The notes beneath the pieces are model-generated. The model was not told the origin of the DNA, ran no database searches, and saw only the letters and a program-made list of their open reading frames with translations. The translations under genes were made by a program, and so were the position numbers. Shown here piece by piece: positions 37,201 to 45,899 of a DNA stretch of 64,000 bases (position 1 is its first letter; each line of letters begins with the position of its first letter). The DNA comes from Caldilineaceae bacterium bin34 (lineage in GTDB: Bacteria > Chloroflexota > Anaerolineae > Caldilineales > Caldilineaceae). The stretch is from NCBI GenBank assembly GCA_002238555.1, contig MPMO01000014.1, forward strand, positions 22,327 through 86,326, in the 5' to 3' direction.

Positions 37201-38399
37201 GGATTTGCCCCCAACTCCCCTATGCGCCAGAGATCACCCAACTGATAGTCTTCCAGCCAAAACTTCAGTTTCTCAGGGTCGAGCCTCCTCAACACTGTGC
37301 CTGCTCCAGGACGCTCGCACGCAACCACTGCACTAGGCTTGTCCGAGAGTGCCGAAACAAGCGCATCTGAATGGGTTGTTACAAGAAGCTGCATTCTCTG
37401 GGACGCCTCCACCAGCACATCGGCCATCAATGCCACTGCATCAGGATGCAGTCCAAGTTCAGGCTCCTCAATGCACACGAAGGGCGGTGGTGAAGGAGAC
37501 AGAAGCAGAGCCAGTATGGCCACAAAGCGGATGGTACCGTCCGACAGTCGCGTTGCCGGAATTGGATGGCGAAAACCTGATTCATGTAGGAAAAACTGCA
37601 CGGAGCCACTCGACACCCTGGTTGACATCCTTTCAAATCTTGGAAAAAACCGTTTCAACATCTGATTGAAAATCACCGGATCCTGATGATCTATTTGATT
37701 GAGCAGTAATGCCAGATTGCTGCTGTCGGGAAGAAGGCTATCTTCAGGCAGATCGGCAGGCTGGGGTTGCCTCAAGTGCGCATAACGCCCAAAGGTCCAC
37801 TCTCGAAACACTTGAATCTGTCTGAACTTCCGACCCAGCCAGGTTACTTCCGGATAGATTTTCGGATCCTGGAACTGTGCCAAAACGGATTGGTCGGGAG
37901 CCAAATCCACACGCTCAAGTGCTCTGTTTTGCCATCCATCACCTTCCCAGAACTTCCGAATGTTGATTGCGGGCCGTCCGTGCTGGAAACGGTAATAGAA
38001 GAATGGTTCAACATGCCCTGGCAACGGTTTGACATTCTCAATCGCTTCATCAAGCACTTCCACCCGGCTGCGGGTTTCCGTGAATTCCAGTCTGTATCTG
38101 AGAGGCTTTCTAGTGAGGGTATCCAAGTCTACATCAACATCCCCCGTTACAATGTCGATAGTCGCAGCCTTGTTTGCCCCTTCTCCTTTCCAAAGCCACT
38201 CCTGGGCTCCGCCACCATCCCGAATGGCGGCAGCCAAATCCACAGGCGTGGAGCGCAGGAGTTCCAGAGCCTCAATGAGATTGGACTTCCCTGCACCATT
38301 GGGTCCGATCAGGACATTCAGCGGCTGAAGATCGAATTTGTCCGTTCCGGGTGGAAATGACAACAGATTGTCCAGACGTAGGCTTTGAATGAATTGCAC
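37197..38399 (-). CDS. AAA/OLD-like ATPase with SMC-type fold
   Basis: 400 aa. Walker A is GPNGAGKSN (32-40), the signature is RLSDGTIRF (284-292), Walker B is VCIEEPELGLHPD (308-320) and the H-loop is TTHSDALV (341-348). Together these define the ABC/SMC-like AAA_21/DUF2813 type of ATPase common in phage defence. There is no long coiled coil. The GTG at 38399 has AGGAGAG 7 bp upstream. The downstream DUF4276 partner is translationally coupled. AT-rich codon use suggests recent transfer. Confidence 0.9.
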   Translation of the reverse strand: MQFIQSLRLDNLLSFPPGTDKFDLQPLNVLIGPNGAGKSNLIEALELLRSTPVDLAAAIRDGGGAQEWLWKGEGANKAATIDIVTGDVDVDLDTLTRKPLRYRLEFTETRSRVEVLDEAIENVKPLPGHVEPFFYYRFQHGRPAINIRKFWEGDGWQNRALERVDLAPDQSVLAQFQDPKIYPEVTWLGRKFRQIQVFREWTFGRYAHLRQPQPADLPEDSLLPDSSNLALLLNQIDHQDPVIFNQMLKRFFPRFERMSTRVSSGSVQFFLHESGFRHPIPATRLSDGTIRFVAILALLLSPSPPPFVCIEEPELGLHPDAVALMADVLVEASQRMQLLVTTHSDALVSALSDKPSAVVACERPGAGTVLRRLDPEKLKFWLEDYQLGDLWRIGELGANP

Positions 38400-38452
38400 T
38401 ACCGACTCTCCTGTAATCCTATACCTTGCCGAAAACGCGGTGCGCCGCGGCG

Positions 38453-38458
38453 ATTATA
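38453..38458 (-). promoter_or_regulatory. -10 element for the AAA/DUF4276 pair
   Basis: A perfect TATAAT on the minus strand, about 55 bp before the ATPase GTG. A second TATAGG-like element lies closer to the gene (38418-38424). No good -35 is visible at 17 bp, so the assignment is tentative. Confidence 0.4.
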
Positions 38459-38541
38459 TCCTAGGAAGCAAAGTCCACAGTCGGCGGTACTCGGACATCA
38501 CAGGACCAAGCCACCTTGGAAACACCATAGAACCCGGTGTA

Positions 38542-39492
38542 TCAGCGCTGCTGCAGCCGATAGGGATACAGCTGGAACTCCCTGCCCAGCTCCTCGCGGT
38601 GTTCATGCACCCAGTCGGACAGGGCCCTGGAACCCAGAGGTTCCTCATCGGAACTCAGCAGGTCCAGGACCAATCCCTTGATCTCGGACCAGGACAGGAT
38701 AGTGTCGCCCAGCACCCACCCCGTGGCTTGAAACAGCGGCTGGCACAGCCTTGGCGGCAAAGGCAGCACGATCGGAGCGCGGCCGGTCAAGGTACGGCCA
38801 AGCCACCGAACCAGATCGGCAAAGACGTACTGTTCCGGACCACAGGCATCCCGCGTCACGTTCCTGCTGTCCGCACCCAGATCGCAGGCGGCCGCGGCCA
38901 GATCATCAACATGTATGGGCCGCACCCGATAACCCAACGGGCCGGGCAGGGGAAAGACCGGGTAGCGGCGCACCGCCCACGCGACATTGTTGATGATGAT
39001 GTCCCGGTGTCCGAACAGGGAGTTGGGGCGCAAGATGGCATGGGACAAACCGCTGTCACGCAGGTGCCGTTCCACCGCGGCCTTGCCGGCGAAGTAGGGA
39101 AGGTCGGGAGCCTGGTCGGTACGCGTGTGCGTGAACTGGACCACACGCCGCACGCCCGCCATCTTCGCCGCGTCAATCAACTGACAGGACCGACGAACCG
39201 CCTCAGGATGTGAAATCCAGTTGCCGCGCTGGCCGCGCGGCGGTCGGTCATGCCGTACCCAATAAGTGTTGTAGAGCGTGTCCACCCCCGCCAGCGCCTC
39301 CAACAGGCCGGGAGCGGGTTCGGTTCCTGCTGCAAACTGCAGCGGCCAACTGTCCACGGCTCGGTTGAAGGGATCGGCCTCCGGACGACGACGGGAGGTC
39401 AAGGTGCGAACCCGGCCGCCACGCGCCAACAGTTCGAACGCAATGCTCCGGCCCAGATAGGACCAGGCGCCGGTCACCAGGGAAAGCGTCAT
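38542..39492 (-). CDS. NmrA-like / atypical SDR NAD(P)-binding protein
   Basis: 316 aa. Rossmann N-terminus LVTGAWSYLGRSIAFELLARG, then SRRRPEADPFNR and the NDUFA9/NmrA-like LYNTYWVRHDRPPRGQR. An aliphatic FAGKAAVERHLRDSGLSHAILRPNSLFGHRDIIINNVAWAVRRYPVFPLPG block is typical of atypical SDRs. The canonical YxxxK is not evident, so it may be a non-catalytic or quinone-related protein. The ATG at 39492 begins the Rossmann strand; the longer frame to 39567 is not supported. Confidence 0.85.
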   Translation of the reverse strand: MTLSLVTGAWSYLGRSIAFELLARGGRVRTLTSRRRPEADPFNRAVDSWPLQFAAGTEPAPGLLEALAGVDTLYNTYWVRHDRPPRGQRGNWISHPEAVRRSCQLIDAAKMAGVRRVVQFTHTRTDQAPDLPYFAGKAAVERHLRDSGLSHAILRPNSLFGHRDIIINNVAWAVRRYPVFPLPGPLGYRVRPIHVDDLAAAACDLGADSRNVTRDACGPEQYVFADLVRWLGRTLTGRAPIVLPLPPRLCQPLFQATGWVLGDTILSWSEIKGLVLDLLSSDEEPLGSRALSDWVHEHREELGREFQLYPYRLQQR

Positions 39493-39720
39493 GGGAACAT
39501 CAAGGGGCTGTGGGAAGGAACATGATGCGAACCCGGACTTTGGTTTGACACCCACTCCGGACTCCAAGGCCCGTGTGCGCGTACGACATCACCGAACCCG
39601 GTGCCGTCGATACCGGTTTCCGTCAAGCGGCCGGTGCGGAAACGGCGGTCCGGCTCGGAATTGTGGGCATAATACCGGGTCCGCGGAATCCCCGGTATCG
39701 AACCCCTACAAATCCTTTTT

Positions 39721-40728
39721 ATGTCCAGACCATCCGTGCCGGCCAAAGAGGGCCAGCCCCGGGGCATCACGACCGCGGCCCTCGCCTGGACAACCTTTGC
39801 AGTCAACGGAATCGTCATCCTGCAGGGCGCGGTGGTCAGGGCCACGGGCTCCGGTGCCGGCTGCGGACGCGACTGGCCGCGCTGCCAGGGGGAATTCCTG
39901 CCGTTGGACCATGGACTTGCCACCTGGATCGAGTATTCCCACCGCACCCTGTCGGGCGTGGCCCTGTTGATGGGAGTTTGGCTGCTCATCCGCGCCTTCC
40001 GTCTAAGGAAGGTAAATCCCGGCCTGTTGGCCTGGACGGTTGCCTCCACGACGTTCCTGGGCATCGAGGCCTTGATTGGCGCCGCGACGGTACTGACCGG
40101 CCTGACGGGTGACAACGTGTCGGTGGCGCGCGGTCTGCTTGTCGCCTTCCACCTCCTCAACTCCCTTTGGCTCATGGGCTCGCTGGCGCTGGCGGTCCAC
40201 CACGCTCATGCCGATCGACCCTGGCCTCCGGGCTGGTACGGTCGGTCCGGCTTGGGGTGGCTGGTCGGGTTGGGGCTCCTGGGCATGATGGTGGTCATGT
40301 TCTCGGGCGGCATCGCGGCCATGGGCAACACCATGTTTCCGCCCGCGTCCCTGGAGGCCGGCTTGTCCGAGGACTTCAGCGCCGCGTCCCATCCGCTCAT
40401 CCGGCTGCGCATCCTGCACCCGCTGCTGGCCATCGCCGTCGGAATCTATCTTTGGGCCATCCATGCCGTGACCGGATGGCTCAGGCCCGTCCCCGAAGCA
40501 GGACCGTGGCGCCGCCTGCTCCTGTGGGCCTACGCCGTGCAACTGGTCGTCGGCACGGTCAACCTGTCGCTGCTGGGGCCGATCATGCTACAGCTGACAC
40601 ACCTGGCCGTGGCGGTCGGGGTCTTTTGCCTCTGGACACTGGTAGCCTGGATTGTCCTGACCGCGCCGGGCCCCGTCCGTACTCCCGCCGGCTTGCCTTG
40701 GGGCAGCCGCGAGGCGGTCTCCACGTGA
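39721..40728 (+). CDS. ctaA: Haem A synthase (CtaA/COX15)
   Basis: 335 aa, polytopic membrane protein oxidising haem O to haem A. N-terminal GCGRDWPRCQG contains the conserved cysteine pair (Cys48, Cys55). Haem-ligand histidines are in IEYSHRTLSG (74), LVAFHLLNS (144), RILHPLLA and QLTHLAVA. About eight hydrophobic helices. It overlaps ctaB by 4 bp (GTGA at 40725-40728), so the pair is translationally coupled. A hairpin (ATACCGGG 39672-39679 with CCCGGTAT 39691-39698) lies in the leader. No Shine-Dalgarno sequence is visible; the bases directly before the ATG are a T-run. Confidence 0.95.
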   Translation: MSRPSVPAKEGQPRGITTAALAWTTFAVNGIVILQGAVVRATGSGAGCGRDWPRCQGEFLPLDHGLATWIEYSHRTLSGVALLMGVWLLIRAFRLRKVNPGLLAWTVASTTFLGIEALIGAATVLTGLTGDNVSVARGLLVAFHLLNSLWLMGSLALAVHHAHADRPWPPGWYGRSGLGWLVGLGLLGMMVVMFSGGIAAMGNTMFPPASLEAGLSEDFSAASHPLIRLRILHPLLAIAVGIYLWAIHAVTGWLRPVPEAGPWRRLLLWAYAVQLVVGTVNLSLLGPIMLQLTHLAVAVGVFCLWTLVAWIVLTAPGPVRTPAGLPWGSREAVST

Positions 40729-41639
40729 GCGCGTCGCTCCCGGCCGCGCCGCCTGCCACCTGGCGCGAATACCTCGCCCTGACCAAACCCAAGGTGGTGT
40801 CCCTGCTGCTGTTTACGGCTGTGGGCGCCATGTTCGTGGCTGCCGGCGGCCTGCCGAATCCATGGGCCCTGTTGGGGGTTCTGGTGGGCGGTTACATGTC
40901 CACGGGCGGAGCCGGCGTCTTCAACATGATTTTGGACCGGGACATCGATGCCCGGATGCGGCGCACAAGCCGCCGGCCAATCGTGACCGGCAGCATTTCG
41001 GTGCCACAGGCAGCGGTGTTCGGAGGCCTGCTCAGCGCGGGTTCGTTCGTGGTCCTGCTGCTGACGACCAACCTGCTGACGGCCCTGCTGGCCTGGGCCG
41101 GCCTGCTCTTCTATGTGCTGGTCTACACGGCCTGGCTGAAGCGGACCACCTGGCAGAACATCGTGATCGGCGGCGCCGCCGGTGCGGTTCTGCCCCTGCT
41201 GGGATGGGCGGCCGTGACCGACTCCCTTCCCTGGATGGCCTGGATTCTGTTCCTGCTGATCTTCATGTGGACCCCCGTGCACTTCTGGGCCCTGGCCTTC
41301 CTGGTAAGCGACCAGTATGCAGCCGTGGGCGTACCCATGGCCCCGGCCGTCATCGGAACGCAGCGCACACTGCGCCAGATGGTGCTCTACACCGTCCTGA
41401 CGGTTCTGACCACCCTGGCCCCCTTCGCATTGCGGGAAACCGGCTGGTCCTACTTGGGTGCGGTCGTCCTGTTGAACGGCCTGCTGGTCGTCAAGATGGT
41501 GCAGCTGTACGCCAAGACTGCACCGTCCTGGGAAGTGGCGCGTCCGGATGCCCTGTCCGTGTACAAGTTCTCGATGCTGTACCTGGCCCTCGTGTTCGTG
41601 GCCCTGGCCCTGGACCGCGGGTTGCCGTTCCTCCCCTGA
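40725..41639 (+). CDS. ctaB: Protohaem IX farnesyltransferase (CtaB/COX10), haem O synthase
   Basis: 304 aa. Transfers a farnesyl group to haem B to give haem O, the substrate of CtaA. The UbiA-type NxxxD motif is in NMILDRDIDARMRRT, with the second aspartate-rich loop region further on. Nine hydrophobic segments. The GTG start at 40725 is the only one giving the family start (TWREYLALTKPKVVSLLLF). Operon with ctaA; together they indicate aa3-type oxidase synthesis. Confidence 0.96.
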   Translation: MSASLPAAPPATWREYLALTKPKVVSLLLFTAVGAMFVAAGGLPNPWALLGVLVGGYMSTGGAGVFNMILDRDIDARMRRTSRRPIVTGSISVPQAAVFGGLLSAGSFVVLLLTTNLLTALLAWAGLLFYVLVYTAWLKRTTWQNIVIGGAAGAVLPLLGWAAVTDSLPWMAWILFLLIFMWTPVHFWALAFLVSDQYAAVGVPMAPAVIGTQRTLRQMVLYTVLTVLTTLAPFALRETGWSYLGAVVLLNGLLVVKMVQLYAKTAPSWEVARPDALSVYKFSMLYLALVFVALALDRGLPFLP

Positions 41640-41711
41640 TCTCCCCGGGACCAACCGGGGCACCGCGTGCGTGCGGGGCCCCGGCACTTGCCGATCGGCC
41701 GGCAAGGCTGA

Positions 41712-43124
41712 CTACTGGTGGATCACCACCATCTTGGTCTCGGTCATTTCCTCGACCGCGTACTTGGGACCCTCCTTCCCGTAACCGCTGTCCTTGAGGC
41801 CGCCGTACGGCATCAGGTCGACGCGCCACTGGGTGCCCCAGTTGATGTGGATGTTGCCCGACTCCACCTGCTGGATGTACTGCATGGCGGAGTCCAGGTC
41901 CTGGGTGAAGATCGAAGCGCTCAGGCCGTAGTTCGTGTCGTTGGCGATGGCAATCGCCTGGTCGACGGTGTCCACCTTCGTGATGCCCATGGCCGGACCG
42001 AACACCTCGTCGCAGGAAATCTTCATCTCCGGCTTGACATCCGTGAGCAGGGTGGCCTGGTGCATCTGCCCTTCCAGGCCGCCGCCCGTAAGCAGCGTGG
42101 CACCGTTGTCCTGGGCCTCCGACACCCAACTGCTGACCCGCTCCGCGTCGCTTTGGCGAATCATGGGGCCCAGCTTGGTGCTTTCGTCAAGGGGATTGCC
42201 CGTGGTGAAGCCTTCGACCGCCGGCATCAGGGCGTCCAGCACGTCGCCGTAGATCTCGTTGCTGACCAGCACGCGCTGGGCCGAGATGCACACCTGGCCC
42301 GCGTTGCTGTAGGCCGTCGTGGGCAGGGCCGCCGCCACCTTGTCCAGATCCGCATCCGGCAGAATGACGACCGGGGCGTTGGAGCCGAGCTCCATGGTCA
42401 CCTTCTTGATTCCGGCCTGATGACAAATCCGCTCGCCGATGTCCCGGCTGCCGGTGAAGGAAATCTTGCGCACGCGCGGATCGGAGACCAGCACGTCGCC
42501 TATCACGGCCCCGCTGCCGGTCACACACTGAATGGATTCCGGCGGAGCGCCGGCCTCCAGCAGCAGTTCCGTGAACTTCAGGGCCACGAGCGGCGTGTCC
42601 GAAGCCGGCTTGAGCACGGCCGCGTTGCCGGCCGCCAGGGCCGGGCCCACCTTGTGGCAAACCAGGTGCAGCGGGAAGTTGAACGGCGAAATGCAGGCCA
42701 CCACACCGCAGGGCACCCGGACCGTAAAACCGAACTTGCCGGTCACGCCCGGCCCGCCATCGACCGGAATGACCTCGCCGTACAGCCGCTTGGCCTCCTC
42801 CGCCGAGAGATAGATGATTTCGGCCGCCCGTTCCGCCTCGATGCGAGCCTCGGCAATGATCTTGCCTTCCTCCATCGTGATTGTGCGGGCGAGATCCTCC
42901 CGGTTCTCCATAATCAGGTCGGCCGCCCGATGCAGGATTTGGTAACGCTCGAACCCGGTCAGGTTGCGCATCACCTCCGCCCCGCGCACGGCCGAGGCCA
43001 GAGCCGCGTCCACGTCCGCGGCCGTGCCGCGCGGCACGGTGTCCACCACCGAACCGTCATAGGGATTGAGAACATCCATCGTGGAGTCCCCGTCGATCCA
43101 TTCGCCGCCGATATACATCTTCAT
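41712..43124 (-). CDS. Aldehyde dehydrogenase, NAD(P)-dependent
   Basis: 470 aa, normal length. Cofactor binding: ISPFNFP and Lys172 (LKPASDTP). General base Glu245 in TMELGSNAP, catalytic Cys279 in SNAGQVCISAQR. It resembles glyceraldehyde-3-phosphate and lactaldehyde/succinate-semialdehyde types (IPVDGGPGVTGK). Substrate not determinable. The ATG at 43124 has AAGGACC 8 bp upstream. It follows pheS by 107 bp on the same strand. Confidence 0.95.
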   Translation of the reverse strand: MKMYIGGEWIDGDSTMDVLNPYDGSVVDTVPRGTAADVDAALASAVRGAEVMRNLTGFERYQILHRAADLIMENREDLARTITMEEGKIIAEARIEAERAAEIIYLSAEEAKRLYGEVIPVDGGPGVTGKFGFTVRVPCGVVACISPFNFPLHLVCHKVGPALAAGNAAVLKPASDTPLVALKFTELLLEAGAPPESIQCVTGSGAVIGDVLVSDPRVRKISFTGSRDIGERICHQAGIKKVTMELGSNAPVVILPDADLDKVAAALPTTAYSNAGQVCISAQRVLVSNEIYGDVLDALMPAVEGFTTGNPLDESTKLGPMIRQSDAERVSSWVSEAQDNGATLLTGGGLEGQMHQATLLTDVKPEMKISCDEVFGPAMGITKVDTVDQAIAIANDTNYGLSASIFTQDLDSAMQYIQQVESGNIHINWGTQWRVDLMPYGGLKDSGYGKEGPKYAVEEMTETKMVVIHQ

Positions 43125-43231
43125 GGTTACAGGTCCTTGGTTGGCTTGATCAGGGTCCGGCACCGCGCGGCACCGGGCCATATGGACAAACTGGTTGAAC
43201 GGGCGCCCGTTGCGGCTTCCCCCGGCGGGTC

Positions 43232-44269
43232 CTACACCATCTGCTCGAGGAAACGGGCGTCGTTGGTGTAGAACAGGCGGATGTCGGTGATGGCGTACTT
43301 GAGCATGGCCACCCGCTCGGGCCCCATGCCGAAGGCGAAGCCGGACCACTCGGCCGGGTCGTAGCCGCCGTTGGCCAGCACCTTGGGATGCACCATGCCG
43401 GCTCCCATAATCTCCAGCCAGCCGGTGTACTTGCAAATGCGACAGCCCTGTGCCCGGCACAGCATGCAGTCAATGTCGACCTCCACGCTGGGTTCCGTGA
43501 AGGGGAAGTAGCTCTTGCGGAACCGGACCCTGCGTCCGCTGCCGTAGATGCGGTCCGCAAAGTGCTGCACGGTGCCCTTGAGATCGCTTAGGCTGATGGT
43601 CCGGCCCACGACCAGTCCCTCCACCTGGTAGAACTGCGATTCGGCGCGCGCCGTCACATCCTCGTGCCGGTAGACCTTGCCGGGCAGGATGATGCGGATG
43701 GGGTTGGGGGCATATTCCCGCATGGCATGAATCTGCCCGGGGCTGGTATGGGTGCGCAGGATGATGCCCGGTGCCGTCGTATAAAACGTGTCCCACATGT
43801 CGCGGGCCGGATGGCCGGGCGGCATGTTCAGCAGCTCGAAGTTGTACTCGTCGCTCTCCACCTCACGCCCTTCGTAGATTGAAAAGCCCAGGCCCCGGAA
43901 GATCGTATAGATCTCCCGCAGCGCCACTGTGGACGGATGCAGCTTGCCAAGCGTCCACGGCCGGCCCGGCAGTGTGACATCAATCCCCTCGGCAGACAGC
44001 TCCTCGCTGATCGCCAGATTCGCCAGCTCGCCGCGCCGCTCGGCATGGAGATCCTCCAGGAACCGCTTGCACTCGTTGCCGGCCCGGCCCGCCTCCGGCC
44101 GTTCCTCGCGCGGCAGGGAGCCCAGGCCGCGCAGGATTTGGGTCAGACGGCCCTGCCGGCCCAGCACCGCACTGAAGACAGAGGCCAGCGCCTCCTCGTC
44201 CTGGGCCTGCCGGATGTCCTCGGCGGTTTCCGTGCGCAGGGTTGACAATTGTTCAAGAAGTGTGCTCAC
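43232..44269 (-). CDS. pheS: Phenylalanyl-tRNA synthetase alpha subunit
   Basis: 345 aa, standard. Class II aminoacyl-tRNA synthetase core: motif region HPSTVALREIYTIFRGLGF, MPPGHPARDMWDTFY with the catalytic loop, TSPGQIHAMREYAPN, KVYRHEDVTARAESQFYQVEGLVV and the C-terminal GMGPERVAMLKYAITDIR. The N-terminal coiled coil that binds tRNA is present. pheT is not adjacent; pheS is usually followed by pheT, but here the next gene is an aldehyde dehydrogenase. The GTG start has GGAAG 8 bp upstream. Confidence 0.97.
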   Translation of the reverse strand: MSTLLEQLSTLRTETAEDIRQAQDEEALASVFSAVLGRQGRLTQILRGLGSLPREERPEAGRAGNECKRFLEDLHAERRGELANLAISEELSAEGIDVTLPGRPWTLGKLHPSTVALREIYTIFRGLGFSIYEGREVESDEYNFELLNMPPGHPARDMWDTFYTTAPGIILRTHTSPGQIHAMREYAPNPIRIILPGKVYRHEDVTARAESQFYQVEGLVVGRTISLSDLKGTVQHFADRIYGSGRRVRFRKSYFPFTEPSVEVDIDCMLCRAQGCRICKYTGWLEIMGAGMVHPKVLANGGYDPAEWSGFAFGMGPERVAMLKYAITDIRLFYTNDARFLEQMV

Positions 44270-44362
44270 AACAGATGCTTCCGTTGGGGACGGTGCGATT
44301 TACTGTGGCCGGAGACCCGTCGGCCGACGGTCCCTATCGTGCCAGACCCACGGCCCACGGGC

Positions 44363-45607
44363 TCATTCCGAACGCAGTGCGGAGATGGGACTAAGCCGGC
44401 TGGCCTGCACGGCCGGCCAGAATCCAAACAGGATCCCGGTTGCCATGCAAAACGCCACCACCCCCGCCACGGTGCTGACCCGCAGGGTCAACTGCAGGGC
44501 GGTGATTTGGGAGTCGGCCGCCCGCATGACCAGGGCGCCCAGTGCCATGCCGAAAATGCCGCCCAGCACGGACAGGAAGATGGCCTCGGCCAGGAACTGC
44601 TGCAGGATGTCCCGGCGGCGCGCCCCGATGGCCTTGCGCAAACCGATTTCGCGGGTGCGTTCGGCCACGCTGACCAGCATGATGTTCATGATGCCGATGC
44701 CGCCCACCAACAGCGACACGAATGAAATCGCACCCAGGAACACCGTGACCACGGCCGTGATATCTCCGAACACGCCGATGAAGTCGGTCTGGCTGATGAC
44801 GGAGAAGTCGTCCTCCTCAAAGTAGTCGATCCGGTGGCGCTCGCGCAACGCCTCCTCAATGTCGATTTGGGCCTGGGCCATCCTGTCCTCGGAGGCAATG
44901 GAGACCAGAATCTGGGTCACCTTGTAGTCGCCGCGCGTGGTTTTCCAGTCCAGGACCCGGTCCATGGCGGTGGTGAACGGCAAAAAGACGGAGTTGTCAC
45001 GGTTGCCGAACTGGCTCATGCCGATTTCGTTCATGACCCCGACGACGGTGAACACCACGCCGTCCACCCGGATTTGCGTATCCAGGGGGTTCTCGTTGGG
45101 CGAATAGAGGCTTTGGAACGCGGTCTGGCCGAGGATGGCCACCCGCCGCCGGCTGTCCATGTCGACCTGTGAGAAGAATTCCCCGATTTGGGTGTCCCAG
45201 CCCCGGATGTCCTTGTGCTGCGGCGCGATCGCAATCAGGTCGACGTCCAGGGATTCGTCGCCGCGCACAATGGTTGCCGTGGCGTCCGCCTCGGGCGCGA
45301 CCATGACCATGTCCGGCACCAGCAGCGGATTGGAGAGGGCGCGCGCATCGCTCAGCGTCAACTCGCCAAACCGCGGTTCAGCGGTCGGATCCTGGTTTTC
45401 CGTCAACTGGCCCGGCACCACGAAGAGAACGTTGGTGCCGATCCCGGCGAACAGATCGTAGATGTAACGCTCCACGGCCTGGCCGGCGGAGATCAGGACG
45501 GTGGCGGTCGAGATGCCAATGATGATGCCCAGCATGGTGAGCAGGCTGCGCAGCTTGTTGACCGTCAGCGCGCGCAGCGCGATGCGGATGATTTCACCGA
45601 AGATCAT
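44363..45607 (-). CDS. MacB/FtsX-type ABC transporter permease
   Basis: 414 aa. An N-terminal helix (RALTVNKLRSLLTMLGIIIGIS) precedes a large periplasmic MacB-like domain (about 60-270). The C-terminal three-helix FtsX core follows (FLGAISFVSLLVGGIGIMNIMLVSVAERTREIGLRKAIGARRRDILQQFLAEA, read as the REIGLRKAIGA signature). The partner ATPase is not in this window. It is probably a lipoprotein or antimicrobial/peptide efflux component. The pheS gene follows after 93 bp. Confidence 0.92.
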   Translation of the reverse strand: MIFGEIIRIALRALTVNKLRSLLTMLGIIIGISTATVLISAGQAVERYIYDLFAGIGTNVLFVVPGQLTENQDPTAEPRFGELTLSDARALSNPLLVPDMVMVAPEADATATIVRGDESLDVDLIAIAPQHKDIRGWDTQIGEFFSQVDMDSRRRVAILGQTAFQSLYSPNENPLDTQIRVDGVVFTVVGVMNEIGMSQFGNRDNSVFLPFTTAMDRVLDWKTTRGDYKVTQILVSIASEDRMAQAQIDIEEALRERHRIDYFEEDDFSVISQTDFIGVFGDITAVVTVFLGAISFVSLLVGGIGIMNIMLVSVAERTREIGLRKAIGARRRDILQQFLAEAIFLSVLGGIFGMALGALVMRAADSQITALQLTLRVSTVAGVVAFCMATGILFGFWPAVQASRLSPISALRSE

Positions 45608-45899
45608 GGTTCAGGGAGGAAGGTGTTGCTGGCGGTGCCGCTCGAGGCCTGTCGGCTTGCCGGAGGAAGGCACCTTTGGTCGGTGGCTCGTCCAAGCCGG
45701 TACAGAGCTGTTCGCAATGTGGACTTGAATGCTTCGCCGCAGTCCCGGCGTGTGGAAGGCCGTATCCACGGCCTGTGGATACGAACATCGATTTTAACCC
45801 ACAACAGACCGGACGGTTTCCGGTTCCCGCCGGACCGCGGCGGAAACGCGCGGCACCGGAACATTCTGCTAGATTCGAGCGAAACCCGGAGCCAGCCCC

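Noticed and set aside
41640..41711. Convergent terminator between ctaB and the aldehyde dehydrogenase
   Set aside because: Several GC-rich short inverted repeats exist (for example CTTGCCG with CGGCAAG), but none is followed by a T-run on either strand.
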